Assembly (NCBI GenBank): GCA_902805475.1
Contig: CADCSX010000023.1
Span: forward strand, 2,418,001 to 2,482,000
Direction: 5' to 3'
DNA: 64,000 nucleotides
DNA from: Entonaema liquescens
Taxonomy: Eukaryota > Ascomycota > Sordariomycetes > Xylariales > Xylariaceae
Under the pieces are notes generated by a model. The model saw only the letters and a list, made by a program, of their open reading frames with translations, searched no databases and was not told where the DNA came from. This document shows, piece after piece, positions 22,770-34,840 of the stretch (the first letter of the stretch is position 1; every line of letters starts with the position of its first letter). Made by a program: the position numbers and the translations under genes.

Positions 22770-24327
22770 CTTAAGGCGAGCCCTGGGCCAGAGGACTGGT
22801 ATGGTTGGGATTTTAGCAGACGAAAATGGGAATAAACGCATACCGCAAGGAACACGAGTGCATTGGGCGGTCTGATTGAATCAGCATAGGCGTTTTCGAT
22901 ACCATCGCATTGGGTATTTGATGGGTTTAGCATAGCAAAGCGAAACGATTCGTCACATGAGAATGCGAAAATGAATATAAATGTTTCAATATGATTCAAA
23001 CACGAAGATGGATGCTATATCTGTGACTAGCCGTATTGCCGAGTATAGGTCTAATTGGATAAACATATTATCCCTGAACGGGAACAGCTTGCGAGATCAC
23101 GGCACTGTAACCCCGAAGCAGCAAGATATAAGTTGGGGGGAAGCATGTATCAATCTTGATTATGTTGTTAGCCTAGAAGGCATATGACGCAAGCTTGTCT
23201 TAACCTTGTTGTAGATCTTGTCAGTGCTCTGCTCCCACCCGCCCACGTTGCAGAGGAGGGGCGCCATGGTTTTCGCTCGCTAATCTACAACTCCTGGCTA
23301 CCTCTTTTTGGTGTGGTGTGGTAGCTTTGGTTATTTTAAATGATCTGCCCTGTACATACGAAGAGGTAAAATAGAGAAGAGAGACCATAATTGTTGGTGA
23401 ATGGCGTTTGTTTTGTGGCTATAATTATGTCGGGAACTAGCAGATAATCCAAGTCTTTCTATACAGTTTATGTTTAAAAGGGATAAGTCGTTAAAACCCC
23501 TGTTACTTATAAGTGCATTATGATACCTAGACAGCTCCCAAGACAGGTCCGATGATGGAGTAGGTAACACGAGCCTCAGCGATCAAACAGGATATATTAG
23601 AAACAAATAATTGAAACAAGCAATATGGACTCGTCCCAGTCCGATGGTTCGCATCGCCAAGAGCCCTATGACACCGGGCCAAGGTAGCATCGTCAACTCG
23701 ACATGCGATAACAAGCTGCCTGACTGCAACGGGCTAGACCAATAGCGGGGATATCCAAGCTTTCCCGTTGTCCAATTGCCTTGGAAGCTTGGAAGTACAT
23801 AACAAGAAGTGCCGGTTTAGCGATTTTAGACGGGATAGGTACAAAGTACAAAGAACTTTAGCTGCATCCACCGACGTCATACACTCCCGCACCTACGATT
23901 CAATCTTACACATTTTTTTGCAGCTGAAAGAAGGAGGGAAGGGAACTTTGGCAGGATGATGTAAACTTGTTAGGTAGTTCTTGCTAAAAGACAAGATCTT
24001 CTTAGATTTTAATATTAACTAATAGATAAACTCTACCTATGTAATTCAACATATCTAACCGAGATCCTTCATCTTTAACATCGAGTTTTGGAGATTTCTG
24101 GTTTCTCATTTCTTCTCACTCTATCCGTAATCTTAATCCTTCCATTACAAGAGGTTCCTTATACTTTTTGACTTTCTTCTGGTGGCAGGACAAACGAGGG
24201 CTGGGAAGCAGCTCCTTTCTATATTTCCTATAGTTAAACCATTATTATTATACCCCCCCTTGAGAAACTAGGTAGCTATTCCATGCACTATAGAGTTCTC
24301 CTATCCCCGTAATAGGTATCCTACACC
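22770..24327. other. Intergenic region, no gene seen
   Basis: About 1.56 kb between two rightward genes. The last 350 bp are pyrimidine-rich and probably form the promoter/5' UTR of the SMP-C2 gene. Short open frames lack support. Confidence 0.5.
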
Positions 24328-27300
24328 ATGGCTTCCGAACAGCAACAGCACATTCCAGGTGGCCACTACTCGGGGCTCAACCGAGTTCCCAACATAAAAG
24401 AATTCGTTGCTTCCCTTGACCGAGACAAGAAGGAACGAGATGCAAAAATCGACGCCCAATTTAAAGCGAACAGGAAGAATGGGGATATCCAAGAACACCA
24501 GAACGATGTTGAGCAGTATAAGGGGAAAGGCAGAGTGGTTACAGATCCCGTAACGGGTAACAAAGTCACTATCGACGACGTTAACACCAATTTCATGAAG
24601 GCCGTACAAGATCCTCATGTAAGTGACATGACCCAGGAGGAGAAATAAAAGAAAAAATGAAACTAATATTATCCGTTAGCTTTCAGTACCAAACGCAAAC
24701 TTGGGGAAGGAGACGACGGTGAAGACAGACTCGACACAATCGGGAGAGGAATACAGAAAAGCCCAGGATATAACGGCACCGCCAGACCCAGTAGCTACGG
24801 GAGCCACCTCGGATGTGCCAATCCACGGTGAGAAGACGAATATTCTCTTCCACCCAACCCCGTCCGTGAGCTACGAGCCCATGTACAACATTATAGAGCA
24901 GCGGGCGACAGTATTATGTATTGGTGTCTTTCTCGGTATTATCTTCGTGGGCAAGTTTTTCGGTGGCAGACTGCTGGGTTTGATCCCCCTGGCTATCTGT
25001 GTATCTTCCGGTATTTTCCTATGGATGAAGGACTTGGTTCGACGAGGTCGGGATATCGAATGGTCGGCCGAGCAGAAGCGCGGCGAGACCGCCGTTGCTA
25101 ACTTAATCCCCGAGTCTGTTGAGTGGATGAACACTCTCCTTGGCATTGTCTGGGGTTTAATCAACCCCGATATGTTTGCTGCTGTAGCTGACACACTTGA
25201 AGTATGTCCACCTTATAATATTAAATAAAGGAGATACTAACGAAGACAGGATGTCATGCAAGCTTCTGTACCAGGTATCATCGAGAATGTCAAGGTGGCC
25301 GATATCAACCAGGGCAATAACCCTATTCGGATCCTGAGTCTGCGAGCCCTTCCCGACAGCCACATGAAGGAGATCAAAGACGAGATGCATAAGGAGAACG
25401 AAAAGGTCAAGGACCCTCAGGAGCTCGCCGCTGATGAGGAAGGTGGTGATTACTACAACTTGGAAGCCTCCTTTGCCTACCATGCGAAACCTTCAGCCGG
25501 AAACGTGTCGGCAAAAGCTCAGAACATGGGCATGCAGTTAGTTTTCTATCTTGGTATTAAGGGGCTATTCGGGATTCCCTTGCCGATTTGTAAGTTGCTG
25601 TGAGAGCCAAGTCTTATGCAACCGCTAACTCTGTCTAGGGGTCGAACTGATAGGATTGGTGGGAACCGTACGGCTAAGACTTCAGATGTCCCCTGAACCA
25701 CCTTTCCTAAAGGCTGTTACAATCACTCTTATGGGAGTTCCTAAGGTTGAAGCTGGTTGTACTCCGATGATGGAGCGTGGAGTCAATATTCTTAACCTGC
25801 CTGTGATTTCCAACTTCGTCAATTGGGCTATCAAGGCGGCTGCTAGCATGTACGTAGCGCCAAAGTCCCTTACTCTCGACCTTGCCAAGATGCTTTCCGG
25901 AGACGATATCCAGAAAGAAACCCAGGCTTTGGGTATACTCTTTATCCGAATCCACAAGGCTGTCGGTCTGTCGAAGCAAGACCGTCGCGGATCCGAAGGT
26001 GGTGGCTCCGACCCCTATATCACCGTCAGCTTCTCCAAGTTCGGCAAGCCTATGTACTGTACTCGCGTGATTCAGGATGACCTCAACCCTGTATTCGAGG
26101 AGAGTTGTGCACTATCCGTGACCCCCGACCTCATCAAGGCAGATGAGCAACTATCGATGGAACTCTGGGATAGTGACCGCTCAAGTGCCGACGATGTAGT
26201 CGGAAAAGTCGAGCTCTCTCTGCAGAAGTTGATCCAGCACCCCGGGAAGATGTACCAGCAAGTCTCGAAGTTACGTGGCGTCAAGGCCGAGAGTAGCATG
26301 CCAGGCGAACTACACTGGGAGGTGGGCTATTTCACCAAGACGCAGTTCCGCGCCAGTTTGCGTACGGACGGCAAAGACATCACTCTACCAAAGGAGATAC
26401 GCGACAAGAAGGAATTACAGGACGACAAGGGCGCTGTCCAGAACGACGAGGAAGATGCCGTTGTACATACACCCCCGGACCCATTGTGGCCTTCTGGTAT
26501 TCTCAGCGTTGTCGTTCACCAAATCGTAAACCTCGAGCTAGCCAACGTAAAAGGCTCAGAAGGCGGAAAGAGGAAGGGTGGAAGAGAGTACGAGCCTGCT
26601 CGCGATGCTGGTGAAATTAAGGAGGAATCCAGCAAGAAGTTGCCAAGTGCTTACTGCACTATCTTGCTCAATGACGAACTGGTAGGCTTTCCAGTCGGTG
26701 CAAATTATGCTGCTGCTAATATGCCGCAGGTCTATAAGACTCGCACGAAGGTGGTCTCATCCAAGCCCATCTTTAACGCCGGTACCGAACGATTCGTTCG
26801 AGATTGGAGGTCGGCTATTGTTACCGTCACGGTTCGTGACTCGCGTAACAGGCAGCACGACCCTATCATTGGTGTCGTACCTCTGAAGATATCTGACCTT
26901 ATGCAGACAAGCAGCCAGGTGAGTCGATGAATCACGCGCTTCTTTTCCTGCCACTTTTGGGCTGCCTGCTAATATTAGTATCTAGGTCACACGATGGTAT
27001 CCGTTGGATGGTGGAATCGGCTTTGGGAGAGTCCGTATCTCCCTGCTATTCCGATCTGTTGAACTGAAACTTCCACCTCCGCAACTTGGTTGGGATGTTG
27101 GTACATTCGAATTCACTTCGGACAAAATTACCTCAACCTTCACTGGTTCAGGCAAGGGCAAAGTAAAGCTAAAGCTAAGGACTGGGGGTAGTTCTGCAAC
27201 AGTTAAGCGCGAGCAATGTTCTGCAGAAGGCGATATTCTAGACTGGAATATCAGCGGCGTGACCAACAACCCACGGCCCCGTCTGCCCGTCCGATACCGT

Positions 27301-28302
27301 TACCGATCGCCAGTGTTCTTCGAGTTCCACTTACCTGGAAAACGGCACGTAGAATACTTTGCAGCGATATGGCTACAGGAGCTAGTAGATAACGAAGACA
27401 AGGACTTCAATATTCCCGTCTGGAAATGTAACAATGCAACGCGGTTATCGCAGAACTACATAACGGAAAATAACTTCCAATCAATCCCAGATCTCAAGAT
27501 CGAAGAGGTTGGACGTCTAAGGTTCCGCGGCCGCTTCAAAGCCGGTACGGACCGCGACCACCTGCGCTTTGTCAGCGACAATGACTCCCGCGAGACCATC
27601 GAGACCTGGGAAGCCTGTTTCGCAGAAGGCGTGCGCAATGAAGAAGTAACTAAGGAGCTCCCGCCATCCGTCCAGAAACTTCACGAAGACTCCCTAACTA
27701 AGACTCGCGATATCCTCTCCACGGCTCCGGAGGAAGAGCGACGGAAGTGGCTCGCGAGGGACGGCACGGACTGGACCGGCGCGTTTGGTCAAGATCCCGC
27801 GGATATCATGACGGGTCGTGAGGGTCGCGACGAGACGGAATACGAAACAGACGCAGAGTCGGAGGATGTCTCAGAAGTCTCAGACGTCCCAGACATCCCC
27901 GACACTACCGACGAACCTACCCCCATGCCCCTATCCAACAACCCTATTGCCGCGGGCGAGCTCGACCACGGCAAAGATGACTTGGGCGTCCAAGACGCGA
28001 CCACCGCGCCCCCACGCGCAAGCGACGACGCCCCAGGACGACCAAGTACAAGTGGCGGCAGCATGGTCTCAACGACGACCACCGAATCTGGGCGTAGCAG
28101 GAGGAGCCTCAACCCCATCACGCAATACAAAGACTACAAGGACAGGAGCCGAGACCTGCATCGGCAGCACCGGGGCCTAATGCAGTGGCGGCCGCTGCGC
28201 AATGCGCAGTTTGCGAAGGACGAGGCGAAGTATGCGGTTAGGAGGATTACGCATATGGGGGCTCTGAGTGGGCGGCAACCGGATGTTGAGACGGAGGTGT
28301 AG
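24328..28302 (+). CDS. SMP-C2 membrane-contact-site protein (Mug190/tricalbin-like)
   Basis: Five exons: 24328..24618, 24680..25201, 25250..25589, 25639..26918 and 26986..28302, with introns of 61, 48, 49 and 67 bp, give 1249 aa. Every joint keeps frame (for example DPH/LSVPNANLG, DTLE/DVMQASVP, LPIW/VELIGLV, SSQ/VTRWYPLDGG). Two hydrophobic segments at about 174-212 form a likely ER hairpin. An SMP lipid-transfer domain follows (from EWMNTLLGIVWGLINPDMF), then a C2 domain (GSDPYITVSFSKFGKPMYCT, NPVFEE) and a second, more divergent C2 (from GILSVVVHQIVNLEL). The C terminus is acidic and then basic. This order matches S. pombe Mug190 and tricalbins, which tether ER to plasma membrane and move lipids. 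Codon third positions become GC-richer toward the 3' end. Confidence 0.88.
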
Positions 28303-29303
28303 ATGTAAGCTTATTTTATTTTCCTTTGTTTATATGGGGGTAAGAGTGTAGGATGGAGTTGGGGGTGGTGGGCTAGGAAATGAGGACTTCGAAAGAAGAT
28401 GGCTTTCGAGGTTGTTTTATTATTGTATAGGTAGGCACTTGACGCATATTTGAGTTTATAGCATGAGACACGAGATCGAAATGTAGTAATTAAGATATTT
28501 TTACTTTACTTGATACTGAGTCGAGCCTAGATGGAACTCGTATGAAGACGAGATATTCGTTGACTATTTAGGGGGGGTATGTAGTTCAACTATTACAGTA
28601 TAAATACGGTTTCATATTACGTATCTCATGAGACGGTAAGTACAATCGCCCAGATCTAGAGTGACTAGGTAAGACACGACTGAAAGCATGTATAGGATCA
28701 AAGTTAATACTATACCCTTAAGCGAGTCGAGTTCTTCGTATAAGAATGTAAGCCAGCAAGATAAACCGTGTACCTTTAGGGACAAAGGAGGTCACGGGGA
28801 ATAGGATGTGGTCATGTTCGCTCTTCCTTGACGCAAAATTGAGATAAGCCATGGGGATCAGGGCAGATATCTCAGAGTGTATGCAAGGAGTGGATGTCCG
28901 TAGACGATGAAAAATGGAATTGGATTAGGGGAGCAGAGAAAAGAGAACATCAAAATTGTTCTGATTCTTAAATTTTTTGTTATTCATTCAGTACCTGATA
29001 GGTAAGGTAGGCGTCCCATCATGGACGCCGCCTTCGTGCGGGAGGCGCGGTATATACTTCCTTTCTCCATATACAATATCCCCTGCGGTTTTATGCGCCT
29101 AGCATCTGCGTATGATACACATCTTGGTACAGGTAGAGTGTCGAGTCGAATCGAACGTGAAGTGATTCTTCTCGATAGTTTGTTGTTGTTGTAGCTGGTC
29201 TCGGCCAGCTTTATATATCGGTCACCTTCTTTAGGGCAGAAAATTTTTCGTCTATGGCCTAAAGCAGATAAGACAGGGGGAGGAATTAGTGGTTCCCGTT
29301 ATC
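28303..29303. other. Intergenic, convergent 3' regions
   Basis: About 1 kb between the stops of the SMP-C2 gene and the mitoribosomal gene. No feature recognised beyond A/T-rich 3' flanks. Confidence 0.5.
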
Positions 29304-30142
29304 TTAATCGTTGGCCATCTTGATAGCATCGGCTTCTTGGCGAGCTAGAGCCAACATGCGCTCCTCGCGCTTCTTATCGTCGATGAACTTCTTCATGATG
29401 GCCCGGTCGATAGCAGCTTTTTCGTTGAGCTCCTCGAGCTGCCGCATCTCGACCTGCTCGTCGGGAGACGGGTTCACGAGAGTAGCACCTGTTCTGGTAA
29501 TAAACTCGTTGAGGATCTCGTCCGAGTGCACGTTCTTCATGTCTATCGTCACGACACGCTCGCCTTCTTCGGGTTCGGGAGCTGGGAACTCGTTCGACGT
29601 GCTCGAATGCGGTTGCTGCGCTAGAGGCAGCTGGTTGAACTTGGAGCTTAGGGCGGAAGGGGTATCAGAGCCCAGCGCAGCTTGTCGGAAGTAGATGGAC
29701 ATCTTGGCTGGGGCTGATTGATCTGACGTTCGGTTTACGAGCATGGGTACCGCGGGGTTCCAGAATTTTAGACGTGGGAGACATGTTTTCCAGAATTTCC
29801 TATATTCGAGGGAAAAGGCGAATTGCAAGTCAGCAATTGATTTAGAAGGGATTGACAATGCAAGACAACATACCTTGGCCCCAAGTGTCCGTCATTCCAC
29901 TTCATTGCAAAATCCATGTGTATCCGCGTGATCTCGGGTGGCAATATCGCTGCTCCCGGGCCATGCCGTAATGCCAGTAGCTAAGAGACGCTCGTATCAG
30001 AACAATATAACTAGCTTATAGTTCAGTCGGCTATGCGCTTTACCTTCTAGATCAGAGTGTTAGCAGCAGATTAGTTTTGAGAGAGACAGAGAAATGTGCT
30101 TACGGCTTGCAGTTTGTGCATCCGCTTTCCTGGATTCACCAT
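29304..30142 (-). CDS. Mitochondrial ribosomal protein, L51/S25/CI-B8 fold (mL61/Mrp49-like)
   Basis: Exons 30142..30104, 29980..29874 and 29799..29304 give 213 aa. The N terminus reads MVNPGKRMHKLQA, LLALRHGPGAAILPPEITRI, HMDFAMKWNDGHLGPR and KFWKTCLPRLKFWNPAVPM, the pattern of small mitoribosomal proteins with a thioredoxin-like L51/S25/CI-B8 domain. I favour the large-subunit protein mL61 (yeast Mrp49); a small-subunit S25 homologue is the alternative. The C-terminal half is a charged helical extension. The first intron (30103..29981, 123 bp) may really be two introns of 57 and 63 bp around a 3-nt exon at 30046..30044, which would insert one Lys (see findings). The second intron is 74 bp. 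Confidence 0.78.
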
Positions 30143-32482
30143 CTTGGCAACCTTCCTGCGAGCTCTGGTCAGCTCGCTATCAAGTTTTCAATTCGGCTGG
30201 CGCAAGGTCGAAAGTGGTATAACTTTGGCGGTTCGCAAGTGGGCGCATTGAAATTTTGGGGATTCCATGCTGGTGAAAGGCGGGCCGCTAAATACTCCGA
30301 ATTCATTTTTCGAGGTTATCCTTAAATCAAGTATAGGACCCATATATTTGCAACCTCTCCCCCTTTTTTATGTGTCACTGAGACGATTAAAGGGGGAATA
30401 GGGGGAATAGGGGGAAACATGACCTAGAGTAAAACTTTATTCTAACAACATTATTTTCACGTACGATACTGCCAGCACTAAATATATATCTCATTGCCTT
30501 ATTGTAGGTACTTATGTTCCGTTATTCACTTGGAAATCTCGTAGTGACATTAGCAATGGTGAGGTTAGGATCTAACAGTGCTTGTGTTAGACCAAGGTGT
30601 TTGAATATCTCAGTCTGGATTGAATAATTTCAAGTTTATGTTCATAGAGGTTTCAATGTATGTAAAGTTACTCGGAATCATGTTAGTTCTTCTAAAGTCA
30701 CTACCTCATCTGTCCTAGGTAATACCTAGTAGGAACACCCCCTTTTCGGTTGTCAAAATAATTGTTATCAAAGATGGGAAGAATCCCATTGCTTCATCTA
30801 AACAATTTTTTGATCCCGAAACGTATAGCTAGATTATTGGTCCTTAGGTTTATGAATGAATGGGGACGAAGATTACCATTCAGAATTCTGGAATGTCTAG
30901 GATATGGTTAGGGCCATCTTCCTGAGATTAGATACCCTCTCTCGTAGGAAATTAAATAGAGTAGTTTGCATCGACCTATTTATATAGTAGCATGCGGTCA
31001 CGTACCTGAAGTACCTAACATCTAAGTGAGGCCGCTCCCAGATAAACTCAAGTACTATGGAGGGGTTGGTGTTTTTAGGTGGGATTCACCAGCTGGTGGC
31101 AGCCTGAGCCTGACTCACAACAGATACAAACGCGTCGCGTGGTTACCACGACAGCGACATCCAGGTACGTATCCCCCACTCCTAAGAAACAGAACCTTAT
31201 AAGTCCAAAAAAGAAGCAGACAATCACACCGCGACCAGTTGGTCGAGCGGCTAGGCAAGCATGAGTTCCCGTAAGTCCTAGAGGCCACCGTTCGATTCCT
31301 ACGCGAGGGGTTAGCTACTCTCAACTCGGTTCCAGACACGACACGTTCCCCTGCGAGGAAGGCATAGTAACTCCATTGCCTAGCGAGGACGGTTCGTCGC
31401 AAAGAAATACCCTTAGCAACGAAAGGAGGGGCGCGCAGTAGCTACAACCGGTAAACCAATGTTGTAGACTGGGCGTTGAAGAGGTTTTTTTCTTCTTCTT
31501 TTTTTTTTACTTAAAAAAAAGTAACCAAATATTTTATTTTATTTTTCAAACTTGCGCTTGATTCCCTTCGCTACTTTCTATCGCCCTCCACTACCCCTTG
31601 TCTGTCGTTTCCTCTTATCTCAATATTAGAACCAAACCCGCACGCCTGCTTCATACCAACATACAAAGTAGAAGCAAGGCGACTGCTATTCTAATAGATT
31701 ATCAATATTTAACCACACAGGCCAATCATCGTATGATGCTAATTATTGGGCGATTTGTCTAGGGCCAAAATCTTTGTCCATAACTCTAGGGGCAACTGCG
31801 GACATCAATATCGGAAGAATAGCTACAGTAGGGGTTAAGATGACTTAATTGTACAGTATCCCAAAACGAAATCCGATACAAACTATCGTAAGTTAAAAAG
31901 ATGCCACGTCACAACGACATACGTCCTCATACCATGCTAATCTGACATAATCTAAGACCTATTTTTTGTTGTCTCAACCACATAGATTGCGCTTCTATTC
32001 TGATTACGATGCTCTATCGTCTTACATACCTTTTGATAATGAAAGTCTGTATAGCTTAGCTCTGTCTATAGCGTGATACTCCATGTAAATATCATAACTG
32101 TGCAATGGTAATATCTCCATACCGACTAAGTCTTCATAACATCTATCTGAATCCCATGATTACCGGGTAGATAAAGTCTTCTTTGAATTATAATCGGAAT
32201 GACTGGCTAATGCCACTTACTGTCACCATAAAACATGAATGAGCGTAACAGAGTGAGAATCTTCATTCAACCTGTTTTATGAGGTGGCCAGTGGGATTTC
32301 AGACAATCTGCAAATGAGTCAATTTGAACACCTGAATAGCACTCAAAGAGAAAATTACGAAGTCGCAGATGGCACACAGTTATATAAATAACATCATAGC
32401 ACGGCAAATTGCTACTAATCATCATACGGGAGCACTCGCATCAATAACTCGCTAGGAAAATTACCATATTTGAGATTGAACA
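30143..32482. other. Gene-poor region
   Basis: About 2.3 kb without a supported protein gene. It holds TAGGTA-type hexamers, a run of AGGGGGAATAGGGGGA near 30390-30415, and the Pol III-like element listed separately. Confidence 0.5.
31240..31491 (+). ncRNA. Candidate Pol III type-2 transcription unit or tRNA-derived SINE relic
   Basis: An A-box match (TGGTCGAGCGG, 31240-31250) is followed 39 bp later by a B-box match (GTTCGATTCC, 31290-31299) and, about 185 bp on, by a run of seven T (31485-31491) that could terminate Pol III. Just before the T run is a perfect 7-bp stem, CTACAAC (31442-31448) with GTTGTAG (31461-31467). I could not fold a cloverleaf: the T-stem and acceptor do not pair. So it is not a normal tRNA. 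A tRNA-derived SINE, a decayed tRNA or an unrecognised Pol III RNA are all possible; the 5' end is not defined. Confidence 0.35.
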
Positions 32483-34015
32483 ATGCTAAAAACTTCTAAC
32501 AAGCGTGGAACGAGTCATAGCCAGTCGGTATTTGACGAAAATGCTGATTTTAGAATTGCTTTCTATACTGACGGCCTCAAACTCAACTACGAATACATCT
32601 CAGAGGAATGTAATGCTCAAGTACGCCGTGATGATTTACAACAAAATACACAGCCAAACATTGGACTACTCATAAAAGACGTAGCTGATGACAGGAGAAA
32701 AGAGTACCTTGGAAGGGCCCTCCTCAATTCATTTGCTCTAATCTTTACCCAGCCAAGTGGGAAGGGTGTAACCGCAGTAGCTATGGAACAAGTCCATGAA
32801 GACCAGGATACAAAATACATACTCTATGTAGCTAAGAATACACCCTCGTACAAGTATAAGGAACTAGATTCCCTAGCCGGAAGCATCGAAACTTGGTTCT
32901 CAGATGGAACTCAATATACCACCGACTGCGCTGATGTGAATGGAGGAGGCTACCCTACCGAATTATGGGAGGGTATATTGCAGAACTGTAGTTCGAACAT
33001 CCGCTCATCTATCCTAAGGGAATGTTCTGGCGAAGGTATTAAGAGGAAGAAAGTGAGGCTACGAAAAACTTTAGAGTGGATCGAAAGCCAGACTACTGGC
33101 CTCATCGCAGCCGAACTATCGACTACTCGAATGAGGGTGCTGAGCATAATAAATTCTTTAATAAGCTACCTCTCCACCCCTTCCACCCCTAAGAAACGTT
33201 CGGCGAAGGCAGGAGGCAATAATGGCTCTGCGCACAGCAGTAAAAGTATACAAACTCCAGTACAGCGTATAGACTTACTCCTTTGCATCACACGATTGTG
33301 CTTCGAATTGCTAGAGTTTCATAGCCAGGATATGGAAGATCTGTTTAAGGAGCTAGACAAGGAGCCGAATAAGGAGCCAAATAAGGAGCCGAATAAGGAG
33401 CTAAACAAGAAGGACCGACCTCCGTCGAGTGAGATGTGTCCACTACAGAGGATCAGACAACTGATTTACACACTTTCGAAGTATCTACGTGCGTGGTATG
33501 ACATTGTAAACTTCAAACGCCATCATGGGTCAACAGCCTCCTTACAAATAGAGTTCTTGTCTGGCACGGGCAGTACAATGACAAGGAAGAAAATGACCAG
33601 AGGCAAAATAGCTAAGAAAAACACGCCAAAGAGTGACGTGGCTAGGAATTACGCAGTAGAATGGAGCAAAATCTCGAATGAACCGATTAAACAGTCTCCC
33701 GAGATCTGGAAACATTGCGATATGCAAATCTTGGAATTCTTGCTGACGCATGACAGCTCAAGGTTCTTCGACTATATTGGATGTACCAAAAAACCCTGTT
33801 GGTTATGCCACCATGTCCTCATTAGCATGACTTCGCAGTTTCAGATGGGTGAGCCCAACTTCAAGTTCTACTTTAGATGGTGGCCCCTAGAGCTGAGTAA
33901 CCACCCAGAACAACACAATCGATTTAAGGAGACTCTTGAATACTTGTATGGTAAGATGTCAGAGCAGGCAAAGCAGAAGGAAAGGGAACAGGTTGCTTCG
34001 AGCAGCTCAGCTTAA
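32483..34015 (+). CDS. OTT_1508-like deaminase-domain protein
   Basis: A single-exon frame of 510 aa from an ATG at 32483. The C-terminal region has a zinc-deaminase layout: HCDMQILEFLL (His411) and, 26 residues later, IGCTKKPCWLCHHVL (Cys439, Cys442). That H-x-[E/D] plus CX2C spacing and the YIGCTKK context match the fungal OTT_1508-like branch of the nucleic-acid deaminase superfamily; activity and target are unknown. The usual catalytic Glu is Asp here (D413). Residues 289-308 are five tandem copies of a KE-x-N/D tetrapeptide from a 12-bp repeat (33347-33406). There are no signal peptide or membrane segments. The gene sits alone in a gene-poor stretch, typical for accessory fungal genes. 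Confidence 0.7.
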   Translation: MLKTSNKRGTSHSQSVFDENADFRIAFYTDGLKLNYEYISEECNAQVRRDDLQQNTQPNIGLLIKDVADDRRKEYLGRALLNSFALIFTQPSGKGVTAVAMEQVHEDQDTKYILYVAKNTPSYKYKELDSLAGSIETWFSDGTQYTTDCADVNGGGYPTELWEGILQNCSSNIRSSILRECSGEGIKRKKVRLRKTLEWIESQTTGLIAAELSTTRMRVLSIINSLISYLSTPSTPKKRSAKAGGNNGSAHSSKSIQTPVQRIDLLLCITRLCFELLEFHSQDMEDLFKELDKEPNKEPNKEPNKELNKKDRPPSSEMCPLQRIRQLIYTLSKYLRAWYDIVNFKRHHGSTASLQIEFLSGTGSTMTRKKMTRGKIAKKNTPKSDVARNYAVEWSKISNEPIKQSPEIWKHCDMQILEFLLTHDSSRFFDYIGCTKKPCWLCHHVLISMTSQFQMGEPNFKFYFRWWPLELSNHPEQHNRFKETLEYLYGKMSEQAKQKEREQVASSSSA

Positions 34016-34840
34016 CTTCCTTGATAACAAAGACATCCCGCTGCCTAACATAAGTCTTCTGGACTTGCAGCTTCTAGGCTAGCTGTTAAATTGCCACCGT
34101 GATATCTCCCACCTCTTGTGGAAGGGTGGCTGGTTGTGGGATGGCCAGCGCTCTTCGTTGCGCCAAGGGAACCCCTGATGAACCACTGAATGTATTGGTC
34201 CGAACTTTTAAGAGATGGGCAGAGGAGAAGTGCGTGCTTGATCTCTGATCGTATAAATAGTTCGAAATAGTAAGGGTAGCTTCTAATAAAAGATAGGGTA
34301 ACCAAAGAAATAGGCGAGGTAGATAACTGGTTTCTCTAAAAGTCCTGTTCTAATCTACCTATGAATACCTACTAATATACAATGCAATTAATGAGGCCCA
34401 AGGGGTATTACCTATCAATTTACAGAACCTAGACTATTGATTTATACATGTAGTTACGATAAACTGAGACACATTGGAAGCGGATATTAAGTAAATTATC
34501 AGGCAGTTTAGAAAATTGAGACTCAACTTGAAAGAAAGGACGTAGTGTGTAACCTCTAATTTTTATTCACTTTATTTCACTGTATCAGGATGACATAATG
34601 GCTTAAAATTCCTGACGATGCGTTCCTAATTCTCCATTGATTGATTTGTCTAGGCTATCTAGTCAAAGTAAACCCAACAATGTGGTTTATGGAGCTAACA
34701 AGGAATGTTCTCTCGTATTATCAAGAGTTATGGTGTGTACGTATGTGCAGGTACTAATAATTGTACAGTTAAAATGATATACCCACAAGTGAACTTCACC
34801 TCTCGCCATTAAATGAGTATGCTGACTAGCTTTCTGCTCT
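34016..34840. other. Intergenic, convergent 3' regions
   Basis: About 0.8 kb between the deaminase-like and 2EXR genes. A/T-leaning, with no recognised feature. Confidence 0.5.

Noticed and set aside
31231..31305. Ordinary tRNA gene at the A-box/B-box site
   Set aside because: The T-stem (CACCG versus CCTAC) and acceptor stem do not pair and no anticodon stem forms, so only the promoter-like boxes are kept as a finding.
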